The notes under the pieces: model-generated
What the model saw: the letters and a program-made list of their open reading frames with translations, nothing else
Told to the model about the DNA's origin: nothing
Database searches by the model: none
Shown here: piece after piece, positions 1-6,674 of the stretch
How the letters are laid out: each line of letters starts with the position of its first letter
Position numbering within the stretch: position 1 is the first letter of the stretch
Made by a program: the position numbers and the translations under genes
Source of the DNA: Alphaproteobacteria bacterium
Lineage (GTDB): Bacteria > Pseudomonadota > Alphaproteobacteria > Micavibrionales > Micavibrionaceae
DNA: 12,449 bases
Direction: 5' to 3'
NCBI GenBank assembly: GCA_023141075.1
Contig: JAGLKL010000018.1
Location: forward strand, 1-12,449

Positions 1-188
1 AGAACCTCATATCCGTCCATGTCCGGCAACATCAAATCCAGTATAATAATGTCGTAATCGTATATTTTCCCCAAATCCAGACCGTCTTCTCCAAGATCGG
101 TCATATCGATGATATATCCCTCGGATTTAAGCATTAGTTCAATGCTCTTGGCAGTAGATATGTCGTCCTCAACGAGTAATACGCGCAT
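1..188 (-). CDS. ctrA: Cell-cycle response regulator CtrA (N-terminal part, runs off window)
   Basis: The visible 62 codons encode the start of an OmpR-type receiver domain. They begin MRVLLVEDD and continue through ELMLKSEG, TDLGEDGLDLGKIYDYD and LDLMLPDMDGYEV. The acidic pair D8/D9 and the phosphoacceptor D51 in LDLMLPD are present. The stretch around DLGKIYDYD is highly characteristic of alphaproteobacterial CtrA rather than a generic response regulator. CtrA is a DNA-binding regulator that, when phosphorylated through the CckA-ChpT relay, controls cell-cycle and motility genes; that is family knowledge. The ATG start is supported by an AAAGGGG ribosome binding site (complement of 196-202) seven bases upstream. 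The C-terminal winged-helix DNA-binding domain lies outside the window. The gene is divergent from fliI, and its promoter carries TTAAC boxes suggesting autoregulation. Confidence 0.93.
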   Translation of the reverse strand, partial: MRVLLVEDDISTAKSIELMLKSEGYIIDMTDLGEDGLDLGKIYDYDIIILDLMLPDMDGYEV

Positions 189-254
189 GAAAAATCCCCT
201 TTAAATACGAGCGAAAACAGAAAGTTATATAAAGTACATTGCCTGTTTACCGGC

Positions 255-283
255 AGTATATTAACAAATATAAAAAAGGTTAA
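255..283 (-). promoter_or_regulatory. Predicted ctrA promoter, TTAACC-N17-TATACT
   Basis: Read on the minus strand, TTAACC (complement of 278-283) is followed after exactly 17 bases by TATACT (complement of 255-260), a near-consensus -10 box. A TTAACC element overlapping the -35 is the classic layout of CtrA-activated promoters. Transcription would begin near position 248 and give a leader of about 60 nt before the ctrA ATG at 188. Autoregulation is inferred. Confidence 0.6.
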
Positions 284-319
284 CAAACGATTTAACGCGC
301 AAAAGGTTAATTTATTAAC
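261..319. promoter_or_regulatory. Cluster of five TTAAC/GTTAA boxes (putative CtrA binding sites)
   Basis: TTAAC occurs at 261-265, 280-284, 292-296 and 315-319, and GTTAA at 306-310. TTAACAAA is repeated at 261-268 and 280-287, and AAAAGGTTAA at 274-283 and 301-310 (27 bp apart). GTTAATTTATTAAC (306-319) is an inverted repeat with a 2-bp centre. The published CtrA site is TTAA-N7-TTAA; the closest pair here (280 and 292) has N8, so these are better described as half-sites plus one near-consensus site. No GANTC methylation site is seen anywhere between ctrA and fliI. Confidence 0.5.
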
Positions 320-352
320 ATTTTTATGAAAAGCACAGGTCAAGATCATTTT

Positions 353-389
353 CGGGTCATTATAGTGCCGCATGAACCGTTGTGACCCG
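353..389. repeat. Inverted repeat CGGGTCA / TGACCCG between ctrA and fliI
   Basis: CGGGTCA at 353-359 is the exact reverse complement of TGACCCG at 383-389, with 23 bases between. A third related half, GGTCA, lies just upstream at about 337-341. The spacing puts the arms roughly three helical turns apart, which could suit a dimeric regulator or a looped structure. No protein can be assigned. Confidence 0.4.
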
Positions 390-415
390 GTATGCACATG
401 CATTTCATTTACTAA

Positions 416-454
416 CGTACTCTTTTTATTTACGCAAAATAAGGGTAGAGTACG
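416..454 (+). promoter_or_regulatory. Long hairpin in the presumed fliI 5' leader
   Basis: CGTACTCT (416-423) pairs with AGAGTACG (447-454), and TTATTT (426-431) pairs with AAATAA (437-442), around the loop ACGCA (432-436). In plus-strand RNA the two U residues at 424-425 can form G-U pairs with 443-444, leaving only a 2-nt bulge at 445-446, so the stem is about 16 bp. No U-tract follows, which argues against a terminator. It ends 29 bases before the fliI ATG and could modulate fliI translation or act as a DNA operator. Confidence 0.5.
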
Positions 455-483
455 AGAAGAAAATCAATAAAAGGCTCATATTT

Positions 484-1821
484 ATGGATCGTCTGGCACA
501 ACAAATCGAAAACACTATTATGGCTCTGCCTGAGCAGCAGATATACGGTCGTGTTTCCAAAATCCTAGGCCTTCTGGTAGAAATCAGCGGTGTATCCGAG
601 GCGCTGACAATTGGAGCGCATGTTCACTTAAAACCCGCTAAAGGCGGCTCGGATGTCCCTTGCGAAGTTGTTGGGTTTCAAAACAAACAGGCTTTGCTCA
701 TGCCCTTTGGTACGCTCGAAGGCATAGGGCTTGGTTGCGAAGCTGTGGTTCAGACAAATGTTCCGTCCATTTCACCGAGTGATGCTTGGCTTGGAAGAGT
801 GATTAACGCATTGGTGCAGCCTATCGATGGCAAAGGGGCGTTATTACGCGGCGATATACCCATTCCGCTGAGGAACAAACCTCCAGCGCCCCATGCGCGT
901 CAGCGTATTGGCAAACAACTTGATCTTGGCGTACGCGCTGTGAATTCTTTTCTAGCCACATGTCAGGGACAGCGTATGGGGATATTTTCTGGCTCCGGCG
1001 TTGGAAAATCCGTGCTTTTATCCATGATGGCACGCTATACGGTTGCCGATGTTTCAATTATCGGACTTGTCGGAGAGCGTGGCCGTGAAGTGCAGGAATT
1101 CCTGCAAGATGATCTTAAAGAAGAAGGATTGGCACGCTCCGTTGTTGTCGTAGCTACAGGCGATGAACCGGCTCTTATGCGTCGTCAGGCTGCTTACGTC
1201 ACTTTATCACTGGCAGAATATTTTCGAGGACAGGGTAAACAAGTGCTCTGCTTGATTGATTCGGTGACCCGCTTTGCCATGGCGCAGCGTGAAATTGGAT
1301 TAAGCGCAGGCGAACCGCCAACATCCAAAGGTTATCCTCCCACCACATTTGGAGAGCTTTCACGTCTTCTTGAACGCGCAGGGCCCGGCGAAAAAGGAGA
1401 TGGTTCTATCACGGGGCTATTCTCGGTTCTTGTGGAAGGGGACGACCACAACGAACCTATCTCCGATTCTGTGCGTGGTATTGTCGATGGGCATATTACA
1501 ATGGAGCGCGAGATTGCCGATCGGGGACGTTACCCGGCTATCAATGTGCTCAAATCCGTGTCACGCTCGTTGCCGGGTGCATTCACAAAGCAGCAAAATG
1601 AAATCCTTAAACGCGCAAAACAGGTCATCACAATATACGAAGATATGGCTGAACTGATCCGCTTGGGCGCATATCGTAAAGGTAGTGACCCGCTAGTGGA
1701 TGAGGCCATCTTGCTTTACCCGGAGCTAGAGCGGTTTCTCACTCAGGATAAGGAAGAGCAGACCAACATAGAAGATGGTTTTGTACAGCTTGCCCGGATT
1801 CTGGGACTGGATTATGATTAG
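484..1821 (+). CDS. fliI: Flagellar type III export ATPase FliI
   Basis: FliI is the cytoplasmic hexameric ATPase that delivers flagellar export substrates to the export gate. It belongs to the F1 beta/V1 A ATPase superfamily. The 445-residue product shows the expected order: a beta-barrel N-domain (about 20-95), the P-loop GSGVGKS (170-176), GERGREV (196-202), Walker B VLCLIDS (253-259) and the family signature running from GEPPTSKGYPPTTFGE into LSRLLERAG (275-299). The helical C-terminal domain contains YRKGSDPLVDEAI, typical of flagellar and type III ATPases. The frame is open back to 382, but the ATG at 484 is preferred: it has AAAGG (470-474) nine bases upstream and gives the normal family length with a conserved MDRLAQQIE-like start. 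It is divergent from ctrA and followed 26 bases later by fliJ. It is complete, with no missing catalytic residue. Confidence 0.97.
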   Translation: MDRLAQQIENTIMALPEQQIYGRVSKILGLLVEISGVSEALTIGAHVHLKPAKGGSDVPCEVVGFQNKQALLMPFGTLEGIGLGCEAVVQTNVPSISPSDAWLGRVINALVQPIDGKGALLRGDIPIPLRNKPPAPHARQRIGKQLDLGVRAVNSFLATCQGQRMGIFSGSGVGKSVLLSMMARYTVADVSIIGLVGERGREVQEFLQDDLKEEGLARSVVVVATGDEPALMRRQAAYVTLSLAEYFRGQGKQVLCLIDSVTRFAMAQREIGLSAGEPPTSKGYPPTTFGELSRLLERAGPGEKGDGSITGLFSVLVEGDDHNEPISDSVRGIVDGHITMEREIADRGRYPAINVLKSVSRSLPGAFTKQQNEILKRAKQVITIYEDMAELIRLGAYRKGSDPLVDEAILLYPELERFLTQDKEEQTNIEDGFVQLARILGLDYD

Positions 1822-1834
1822 GGTCTAGACCCTA
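1819..1834. repeat. 16-bp perfect palindrome at the fliI stop / fliJ ribosome binding site
   Basis: TAGGGTCTAGACCCTA is fully self-complementary. Its first three bases are the fliI stop codon, and it abuts the fliJ ribosome binding site AGGAG (1834-1838). In RNA it can fold as a 6-bp stem with a CUAG loop. A partial copy, GGTCTAAACCC, sits at 2280-2290 directly after the fliJ stop. Confidence 0.5.
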
Positions 1835-1847
1835 GGAGATTGAGAAT

Positions 1848-2273
1848 ATGGTGGCCAAGCTCGATTCCCTGATACGCGTGCGCAAACACGCTGCCCAGCA
1901 ACTACAAAAAGCGCTGGCCGAACTTTACCGTAGGGCAGAGGAAATGAAGGCCGAGCGCGATATTCTGGAAACCCAGATGGCGATTGAAAGCGAAAAATCC
2001 CGAGAATTACAACCATATATGTTGGAATACTTTGCAGCCTATGTGAAGCAAACTCGCAAAACCATTGGGAAGATCGATAAAGACCGCGAAAAACTGGAGC
2101 GGCAGATAAAAATGACGCAAGAGCAACTGCGCGAGGCTTTCGCCGAGCAAAAGAAAATTGAGATTATCAATAGACGCCGCAAAGATTCACAGCGCGAAAA
2201 GGAAGAAAAACGCGAATCCAAAGAACTTGATGAGATCGGCCTCGAATTGCATAGACGTAAATCTAAAGAATAG
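1848..2273 (+). CDS. fliJ: Flagellar export protein FliJ
   Basis: FliJ is the small coiled-coil stalk of the FliI ring. It links the ATPase to FlhA and helps escort chaperones. The 141-residue product is almost wholly charged heptad-type helix: leucine, alanine and methionine spaced among lysine, glutamate and arginine, with few prolines or glycines. Both the length and the position immediately after fliI match the family. Assignment rests on these features because FliJ sequences are poorly conserved. The start at 1848 is supported by AGGAG (1834-1838) nine bases upstream. A 16-bp palindrome between fliI and fliJ could affect coupling of the two genes. It converges on the membrane-protein gene at 2283-2981 with only 9 bp between the stop codons and no evident terminator. 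Confidence 0.88.
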   Translation: MVAKLDSLIRVRKHAAQQLQKALAELYRRAEEMKAERDILETQMAIESEKSRELQPYMLEYFAAYVKQTRKTIGKIDKDREKLERQIKMTQEQLREAFAEQKKIEIINRRRKDSQREKEEKRESKELDEIGLELHRRKSKE

Positions 2274-2282
2274 GGGTAAGGT

Positions 2283-2981
2283 CTAAACCCATCCTCCAAT
2301 CATAGCCACGCCGATTCCGCCGATAATAAGACCGGCGATCAGGTGCATGATACGGATGTGCTTGTCTTTCCAGTTCTGAATATCTTCCACTTTACTCATA
2401 CCAAAATAAACAACACCGGTAATAATAAAGATCGGCGAAATAAAGATCAGGTTATACAAAATCAACAAAGGCAGGGTTTTGACAATTTCCATAACCGAGA
2501 GCATACCCCCTAAAATAATATAAGGGCCGATTGTACAGGGTAGAAGGAACAAGGTTACAAATATACCAACACCAAAAGCGCCGAGGGGAGAGGTAATCTT
2601 GCTGATAAGTTTTTTTACGTTTGGGCGCCAACTCATCGGCATTTCAGTGGCCAGAGCGCCTTCTTTATAGATGAAATAATCTTTGATCTGCAGACCTCCC
2701 AAAAGCAATGCCAAAACACCCAAAACTTTGTACAATATAGGCCGTACCGATGTGATTGCATCCACCATCTGAAACGACTTGATAATGAATATGCCGTAAA
2801 TCATATACATCACGAATACGGCCAGAGCAAAAGCCAGCCCCGCCCAGACAATATTGGCCTTTTTATTGGGGTTATAAGCAATGATAGAAACTAAAATCAT
2901 TGTCAGAACTGCAAACGCACACGGGTTTACCGCATCAGCAATGGCCAGTGCCACAACCTTACCAATGGAAATATGATCCAT
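2283..2981 (-). CDS. CcdA/DsbD-like transmembrane thiol-disulfide electron carrier
   Basis: The 232-residue product is a polytopic inner-membrane protein with about six hydrophobic segments (near 7-36, 44-67, 84-104, 134-158, 168-193 and 211-231). It has exactly two cysteines, C21 in ADAVNPCAFAVL and C149 in LLPCTIGPY. One cysteine next to proline in TM1 and one in TM4, flanked by glycine/proline, is the hallmark of the CcdA and central DsbD family, which moves electrons from cytoplasmic thioredoxin across the membrane to periplasmic thioredoxin-like partners. The start has a strong AGGAG site (minus strand, 9 bases upstream). It lies 27 bases downstream of a thioredoxin-fold gene on the same strand, its obvious partner. 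It could serve cytochrome c maturation or periplasmic disulfide repair; no substrate is evident. The family call is fairly sure, the pathway is not. Confidence 0.82.
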   Translation of the reverse strand: MDHISIGKVVALAIADAVNPCAFAVLTMILVSIIAYNPNKKANIVWAGLAFALAVFVMYMIYGIFIIKSFQMVDAITSVRPILYKVLGVLALLLGGLQIKDYFIYKEGALATEMPMSWRPNVKKLISKITSPLGAFGVGIFVTLFLLPCTIGPYIILGGMLSVMEIVKTLPLLILYNLIFISPIFIITGVVYFGMSKVEDIQNWKDKHIRIMHLIAGLIIGGIGVAMIGGWV

Positions 2982-3008
2982 GATTTTAATCTCCTTATAT
3001 AATAATCG

Positions 3009-3764
3009 TTAATCGTACATCAGAACCCAGCCGTTATATCGGCATGCGGCCTTAAAATGTACCCGGCTGCCTGATATCTGTCCATATGCTTTTTTTTCAG
3101 CTACGCAGCCCTCCGGCAGTGTCCCCTCTAACAGGAAATGTTTTATACTTTCATTTTGCAGGGAAGAGCTGTCTTCGCGTGAGGCAAGGCGATTTTTAAA
3201 CCAGATTTTGGGCTTATAGGGCAGTTTGACGAAAGACAGCTCGTCAAAACTCACCATTCCGGTGCTCAGCATCACGTCATTACCCTTATGAATCTTGATA
3301 AGCGTTTCAAGACTTCTGAGTAGCGGCGTATCGCCCGAAACAATGCCGGCATTACCCGGCGCAACAATGATTTGCGGCACAGCCAGCCGCGCACCGTAAA
3401 CTTTATTATATTCCATTAATAACGGCCCGTTTACATTATCGCGATATATTTCATATTCAAAGACCATGACATCGCCTTTTCTGACCCGGTCTCTCAAAAC
3501 GACCGGGTCGGTTCTCGAGCAATGCGGACAGCCGACCCCGGTGAAATAAATCAGGTTCGTCCATTTGCCGTCCTTGGCAGGAGCAGAGACAGGGGTGGGA
3601 GTAGTATCAGGAGGTATATCCTCATTTTCTTCCAGCACGGCTATCGGTGTTATAGGTTCTTTGGCACACGAAGCAGGTGCAATGGCAAAAAGGCAAGCCA
3701 GACAAAGCAGAAAAAAGAAATAAGGTGCGTACTTCATGGGTATCATAAAATGGGGTTGTTTCAC
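3009..3764 (-). CDS. Exported thioredoxin-fold protein with CPHC active site
   Basis: The N-terminus carries a hydrophobic signal segment (about residues 11-30) ending in a plausible signal peptidase I site after A34. A nearby C33 has proline at -3 and so is a poor lipobox. A proline/threonine-rich linker (about 40-65) leads to a thioredoxin-like domain: strand LIYFTGVG, CPHC (79-82), and VPQIIV, whose P130 is the expected cis-proline. About 100 further residues contain C220 and C241, which could form a second disulfide. It probably takes electrons from the CcdA-like protein encoded 27 bases downstream and reduces periplasmic disulfides; this is inferred from pairing. The start shown is GTG with a weak AGGT at 3777-3780 (minus). 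ATG at 3746 or 3737 is possible; the latter, MKYAPYFFF, would give a more standard signal peptide. Confidence 0.75.
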   Translation of the reverse strand: MKQPHFMIPMKYAPYFFFLLCLACLFAIAPASCAKEPITPIAVLEENEDIPPDTTPTPVSAPAKDGKWTNLIYFTGVGCPHCSRTDPVVLRDRVRKGDVMVFEYEIYRDNVNGPLLMEYNKVYGARLAVPQIIVAPGNAGIVSGDTPLLRSLETLIKIHKGNDVMLSTGMVSFDELSFVKLPYKPKIWFKNRLASREDSSSLQNESIKHFLLEGTLPEGCVAEKKAYGQISGSRVHFKAACRYNGWVLMYD

Positions 3765-3776
3765 TAATGTATCTAT

Positions 3777-3804
3777 ACCTATTACTGTGAAAAGACGAAG
3801 TCAA
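3777..3804 (-). promoter_or_regulatory. Weak candidate promoter for the redox gene pair
   Basis: On the minus strand TTGACT (complement of 3799-3804) lies upstream of a TAGGTATAGA stretch in the 60-bp gap after the FliK-like gene. The -35 match is good, but no -10 of good quality sits at 17 bp: TAGGTA is at N17 and the better TATAGA is at N21. The pair may simply be co-transcribed from upstream. Confidence 0.2.
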
Positions 3805-3824
3805 TAAGCGATTAAAATGTTACA

Positions 3825-5786
3825 TTATACATTTGTTGAATATTCCTTCGTTTCTCCCGGTGTTATGTGCACCCAATCAAGCGTATGATCCTGAAAAGAT
3901 ATATCTCCGGTAATGCGCGTTTCATCGAGAGCACTTTTATAGGCGAGTCGCATTTGTTGTTTTACAGCCTGTGAAAAACTTTGCTTGGTACGCAAAACCA
4001 GATCCAGTCGCCCTACCGTTTCCCCGGGAGCATCCCCAGATGATCCTGAAAACAAACCATCTAACTGCACGGGTCCGATATTACTGAAGGACAAATCTAC
4101 AATAAACCGGGTTTTTCCTTTTTTCCCCCCAGCATCATTTTCATCAAAAGCATCTTTCTCATGGCTTGTATAAATGACCAGCTTGTGAATCTCGCCCTGC
4201 CAGATCAAGGGAATAGACATGCCGCGCCACTTCCCGGATATACGCTCATCATTCATCTGCGAAAGCCCGGATAACTCTTGTCCCAAACGCCCAAGCAACG
4301 ATGTCTTTCCTGAACGTTTGAGCGTATCTATTACTTTTTCCCCGAGCCAGCTTTGTATATCTCCAGAACGCATAGCAGCGATGAAAAACAATACAGATGC
4401 TCCCAGTTGCGCAGGAGTAGAGGCTGAAGGAAGCATGGCACCAAAAGCCTGCGCGGATTGTGCACCTGCCTGAGCAAGGTTTTGCTGCACTTCTTCCATA
4501 ATCGGCCAGTTCCCGGGCATCAGCATATATGGATCATTCACCATTGGCACAGATGTGGCCATTACGGCAGAAATAGTGCCATTATCTTCCTGTTTGCCGG
4601 CCAATGCTTTCATGTTGATTTCAAGCTGGCTGCCCATGGGTAAGTCTTGCACCGGCATATCCATAGCATAAAGTCGCCCGGCCATGTGTTCTGGCGTGAG
4701 TATGCGAAGAACCGGGAAGCCCCGTGTCTGGGTGAACCCTTCAACCACCGCATTAGACAGACCAATCTGCGAGCTTAGAACAGTGCGTGAAAGCAAAGTA
4801 TTATTCCCGCTGCTTCTATCGGAAACAATGGAATAATGCGGATTTTGGGCACTATAAATGCCATCCGGTGTATTGCCCGGGAATTCCACCTGCGGCGGAA
4901 GAATATTACGCACATTGATTTCAACGTGGAAGGCTGGAGTGTTATCGGATTGGGAATTTGACATGGTCTGCCTGTACGAAATACGCGTCTCATCCGATGT
5001 CCCGATCAGCCGTGCAGCAACAGTGCGAAAATGCAAAGCTGCCACATTACGGCTATTTTGCAGATCAAGCGTTATGCTATCAATTCTTGTCTGAGCCGAC
5101 GCAGTTTCAGGAGAATATATCTTATCATCTCTCAGCGGCTGCGCTGTGTTTACCAAAAGAGCGCGGGACATTTCAGAAATGATTTGCTTCTGTATGGCTT
5201 CTGTTTTGATGGTATCTGCGGTTTTGCCGGTAACGGGCACGAGCGTTTCTGCAGGCATAGGAGTAAGCGAAACGTTTTCCAGTGTCATAAAAGGTCTGGC
5301 AATAGTCTCCTCAGTGCTAAAAGAAGTCATCTTAAGAGCCAAGCCTGATAAAAGTTGTTGCGGGTTCAATGCTTCAGGTTTTATCGCAATGGCATCTTGG
5401 GTTAAATCCGTTTCAATCGGCTTTGTATCAAAATGCTGTGCTTGTTCCGCACCACATTTTTCCGGCGCACGGGCACTCGGACGCAACGCGGCTTTAGTCG
5501 GCGGATTTCCTGCATCAATGCGAATCTCAATCTCTTGCTTGTTTTGCAGGCGTGCAGGAGTATCTGTGCGAATGGTAATATTCCCGTGCTCCGTACCGAT
5601 CATGACCTGTCCGTCTTGTTTAACCTCCAGAATTTTCCCTTCCAGAATTTGCATTGCTTCAAGGTTTCGCAAGTTGGGAGGCAAGGCAAGGATACTGATT
5701 TCAACAGGGTAAAGCGTCCCTGTACCCAACGTGTTTCCCGTCACATTGAGTCCAAGCAAAGAGGCGATATGATTTGTGTCGCTCAT
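3825..5786 (-). CDS. Large flagellar-locus protein, candidate divergent FliK (hook-length control)
   Basis: The 653-residue protein has no signal peptide or membrane segment. Near the N-terminus (about 45-92) there is a beta-rich module running from EGKILEV to QEIEIRI. A similar module recurs at about 350-392, ending GSQLEINM. Between them is a long threonine-, alanine- and glutamine-rich region of the sort found in secreted ruler proteins. The C-terminal part (about 517-640) has RFIVDLSFSNIGPVQLDGL and RLDLVLRTKQSF, resembling the folded specificity-switch domain of FliK, in which a leucine-rich strand is followed by LGxVxV-type sequence. The role would be control of hook length and switching of export specificity. 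Its place 54 bases after flhG, with no other fliK candidate in view, is consistent. The start lacks a good ribosome binding site. The family call is tentative; an uncharacterised flagellar protein is the alternative. Confidence 0.5.
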   Translation of the reverse strand: MSDTNHIASLLGLNVTGNTLGTGTLYPVEISILALPPNLRNLEAMQILEGKILEVKQDGQVMIGTEHGNITIRTDTPARLQNKQEIEIRIDAGNPPTKAALRPSARAPEKCGAEQAQHFDTKPIETDLTQDAIAIKPEALNPQQLLSGLALKMTSFSTEETIARPFMTLENVSLTPMPAETLVPVTGKTADTIKTEAIQKQIISEMSRALLVNTAQPLRDDKIYSPETASAQTRIDSITLDLQNSRNVAALHFRTVAARLIGTSDETRISYRQTMSNSQSDNTPAFHVEINVRNILPPQVEFPGNTPDGIYSAQNPHYSIVSDRSSGNNTLLSRTVLSSQIGLSNAVVEGFTQTRGFPVLRILTPEHMAGRLYAMDMPVQDLPMGSQLEINMKALAGKQEDNGTISAVMATSVPMVNDPYMLMPGNWPIMEEVQQNLAQAGAQSAQAFGAMLPSASTPAQLGASVLFFIAAMRSGDIQSWLGEKVIDTLKRSGKTSLLGRLGQELSGLSQMNDERISGKWRGMSIPLIWQGEIHKLVIYTSHEKDAFDENDAGGKKGKTRFIVDLSFSNIGPVQLDGLFSGSSGDAPGETVGRLDLVLRTKQSFSQAVKQQMRLAYKSALDETRITGDISFQDHTLDWVHITPGETKEYSTNV

Positions 5787-5840
5787 AGAAATAGAGTGTA
5801 GCGGAAAAAATCAGGAGGTATAAGGGAAAACTACTATAAA

Positions 5841-6674
5841 TCAAGCCCTGCCGGAACGACGCTGAGCGTTTTGTACGTTTTTCCAAACGAGATGTGCGAT
5901 GCGTTCAACGTCCTCGGAAGCATCAGCATTGGGCGAACGGATCAGAATTGGTGTTTGCGAACGGATTGTATCTTTCACTTTCGTATCAGAGCGGATAATC
6001 CCGGCCATTATAGGGCTGATGCGCAGAAAATTCTCACAAGCTTTAAGCAACGTTTTATAGGTCTTTTCGCCTTCCAGTTTGCTTGAAGCCATATTCACAA
6101 CCACATTAATATTATTTGACATACCCGCGGCATTCCCTAGCTTGATAAAAGCATAAGCATCGGTCAGGGAAGTTGGTTCATCTGTGGTAATCAGCAACGT
6201 TGCGTTGGCTGTTGCTGAAAGCATGCGCACAGTGCGATCAACTCCGGCTCCAAGATCGGCGATCACCACATCATATTCGGAGGAGACATCCAAGAGTTGA
6301 TCACGCAAAAGGCTTAAACGCGAAGAGGGAAGGGCGGAAAGCGAAGCTTGCCCGGAGCGTCCGGCGACAATATCAAAGCCACCATCTTCATATTTCTGAA
6401 TAACCCGATCAAGCCCTAAACGGCCACGAATAACGTCATTGAGATCGCGTTTTGGCATCAATCCAAGCTGCACATCCACATTAGCCAGCCCCAGATCACC
6501 ATCAAACAAAAGCACACGTTTGCCCATTTTACTCAAAGCATGAGCCAGAGTAATCGAGAACCACGTTTTACCGACGCCGCCCTTGCCACTAGCCACAGCA
6601 ACAATATTGGCAGCACGCTGGAAAGAAGGCGTGGAAGACTTGTGCGCTTTTTTCGTAACAGTGTTTCCTGTCAT
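5841..6674 (-). CDS. flhG: Flagellum number regulator FlhG (MinD-like ATPase, FleN/YlxH)
   Basis: FlhG is a MinD/ParA-type ATPase that limits flagellar number and acts on FlhF at the pole. The 277-residue product has the deviant Walker A KGGVGKT (31-37), the switch segment FDGDLGLANVDVQLG (57-71), Walker B-like DVVIADLGAG (135-144) and TTDEPTSLTDAYAFIK (163-178), the last being very typical of FlhG. The C-terminal segment EDVERIAHLVWKNVQ (about 254-268) could form the amphipathic membrane-targeting helix. The N-terminal extension does not show an obvious DQAxxLR motif, which activates the FlhF GTPase in other species. Its ATG shares one base with the flhF stop (TAATG), so translation is probably coupled. 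AGGA lies nine bases upstream within the flhF end. Confidence 0.95.
   Translation of the reverse strand: MTGNTVTKKAHKSSTPSFQRAANIVAVASGKGGVGKTWFSITLAHALSKMGKRVLLFDGDLGLANVDVQLGLMPKRDLNDVIRGRLGLDRVIQKYEDGGFDIVAGRSGQASLSALPSSRLSLLRDQLLDVSSEYDVVIADLGAGVDRTVRMLSATANATLLITTDEPTSLTDAYAFIKLGNAAGMSNNINVVVNMASSKLEGEKTYKTLLKACENFLRISPIMAGIIRSDTKVKDTIRSQTPILIRSPNADASEDVERIAHLVWKNVQNAQRRSGRA

Noticed and set aside
382..483. In-frame N-terminal extension of FliI starting at 382
   Set aside because: The extension would run through the leader hairpin, lacks a ribosome binding site and makes FliI longer than its family, while the ATG at 484 has AAAGG correctly placed.
3009..3764. Lipoprotein signal for the CPHC protein (C33)
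   Set aside because: Proline at -3 does not fit a lipobox; signal peptidase I cleavage after A34 is more plausible.
5146..5712. Long plus-strand open frame antisense to the FliK-like gene
   Set aside because: It lies entirely inside a better-supported gene, has no ribosome binding site and reads as low-quality cysteine/serine-rich shadow sequence.
5811..5820. Plus-strand AGGAGG as a ribosome binding site for a small gene
   Set aside because: No ATG, GTG or TTG follows at a usable distance, and an in-frame stop comes almost at once.
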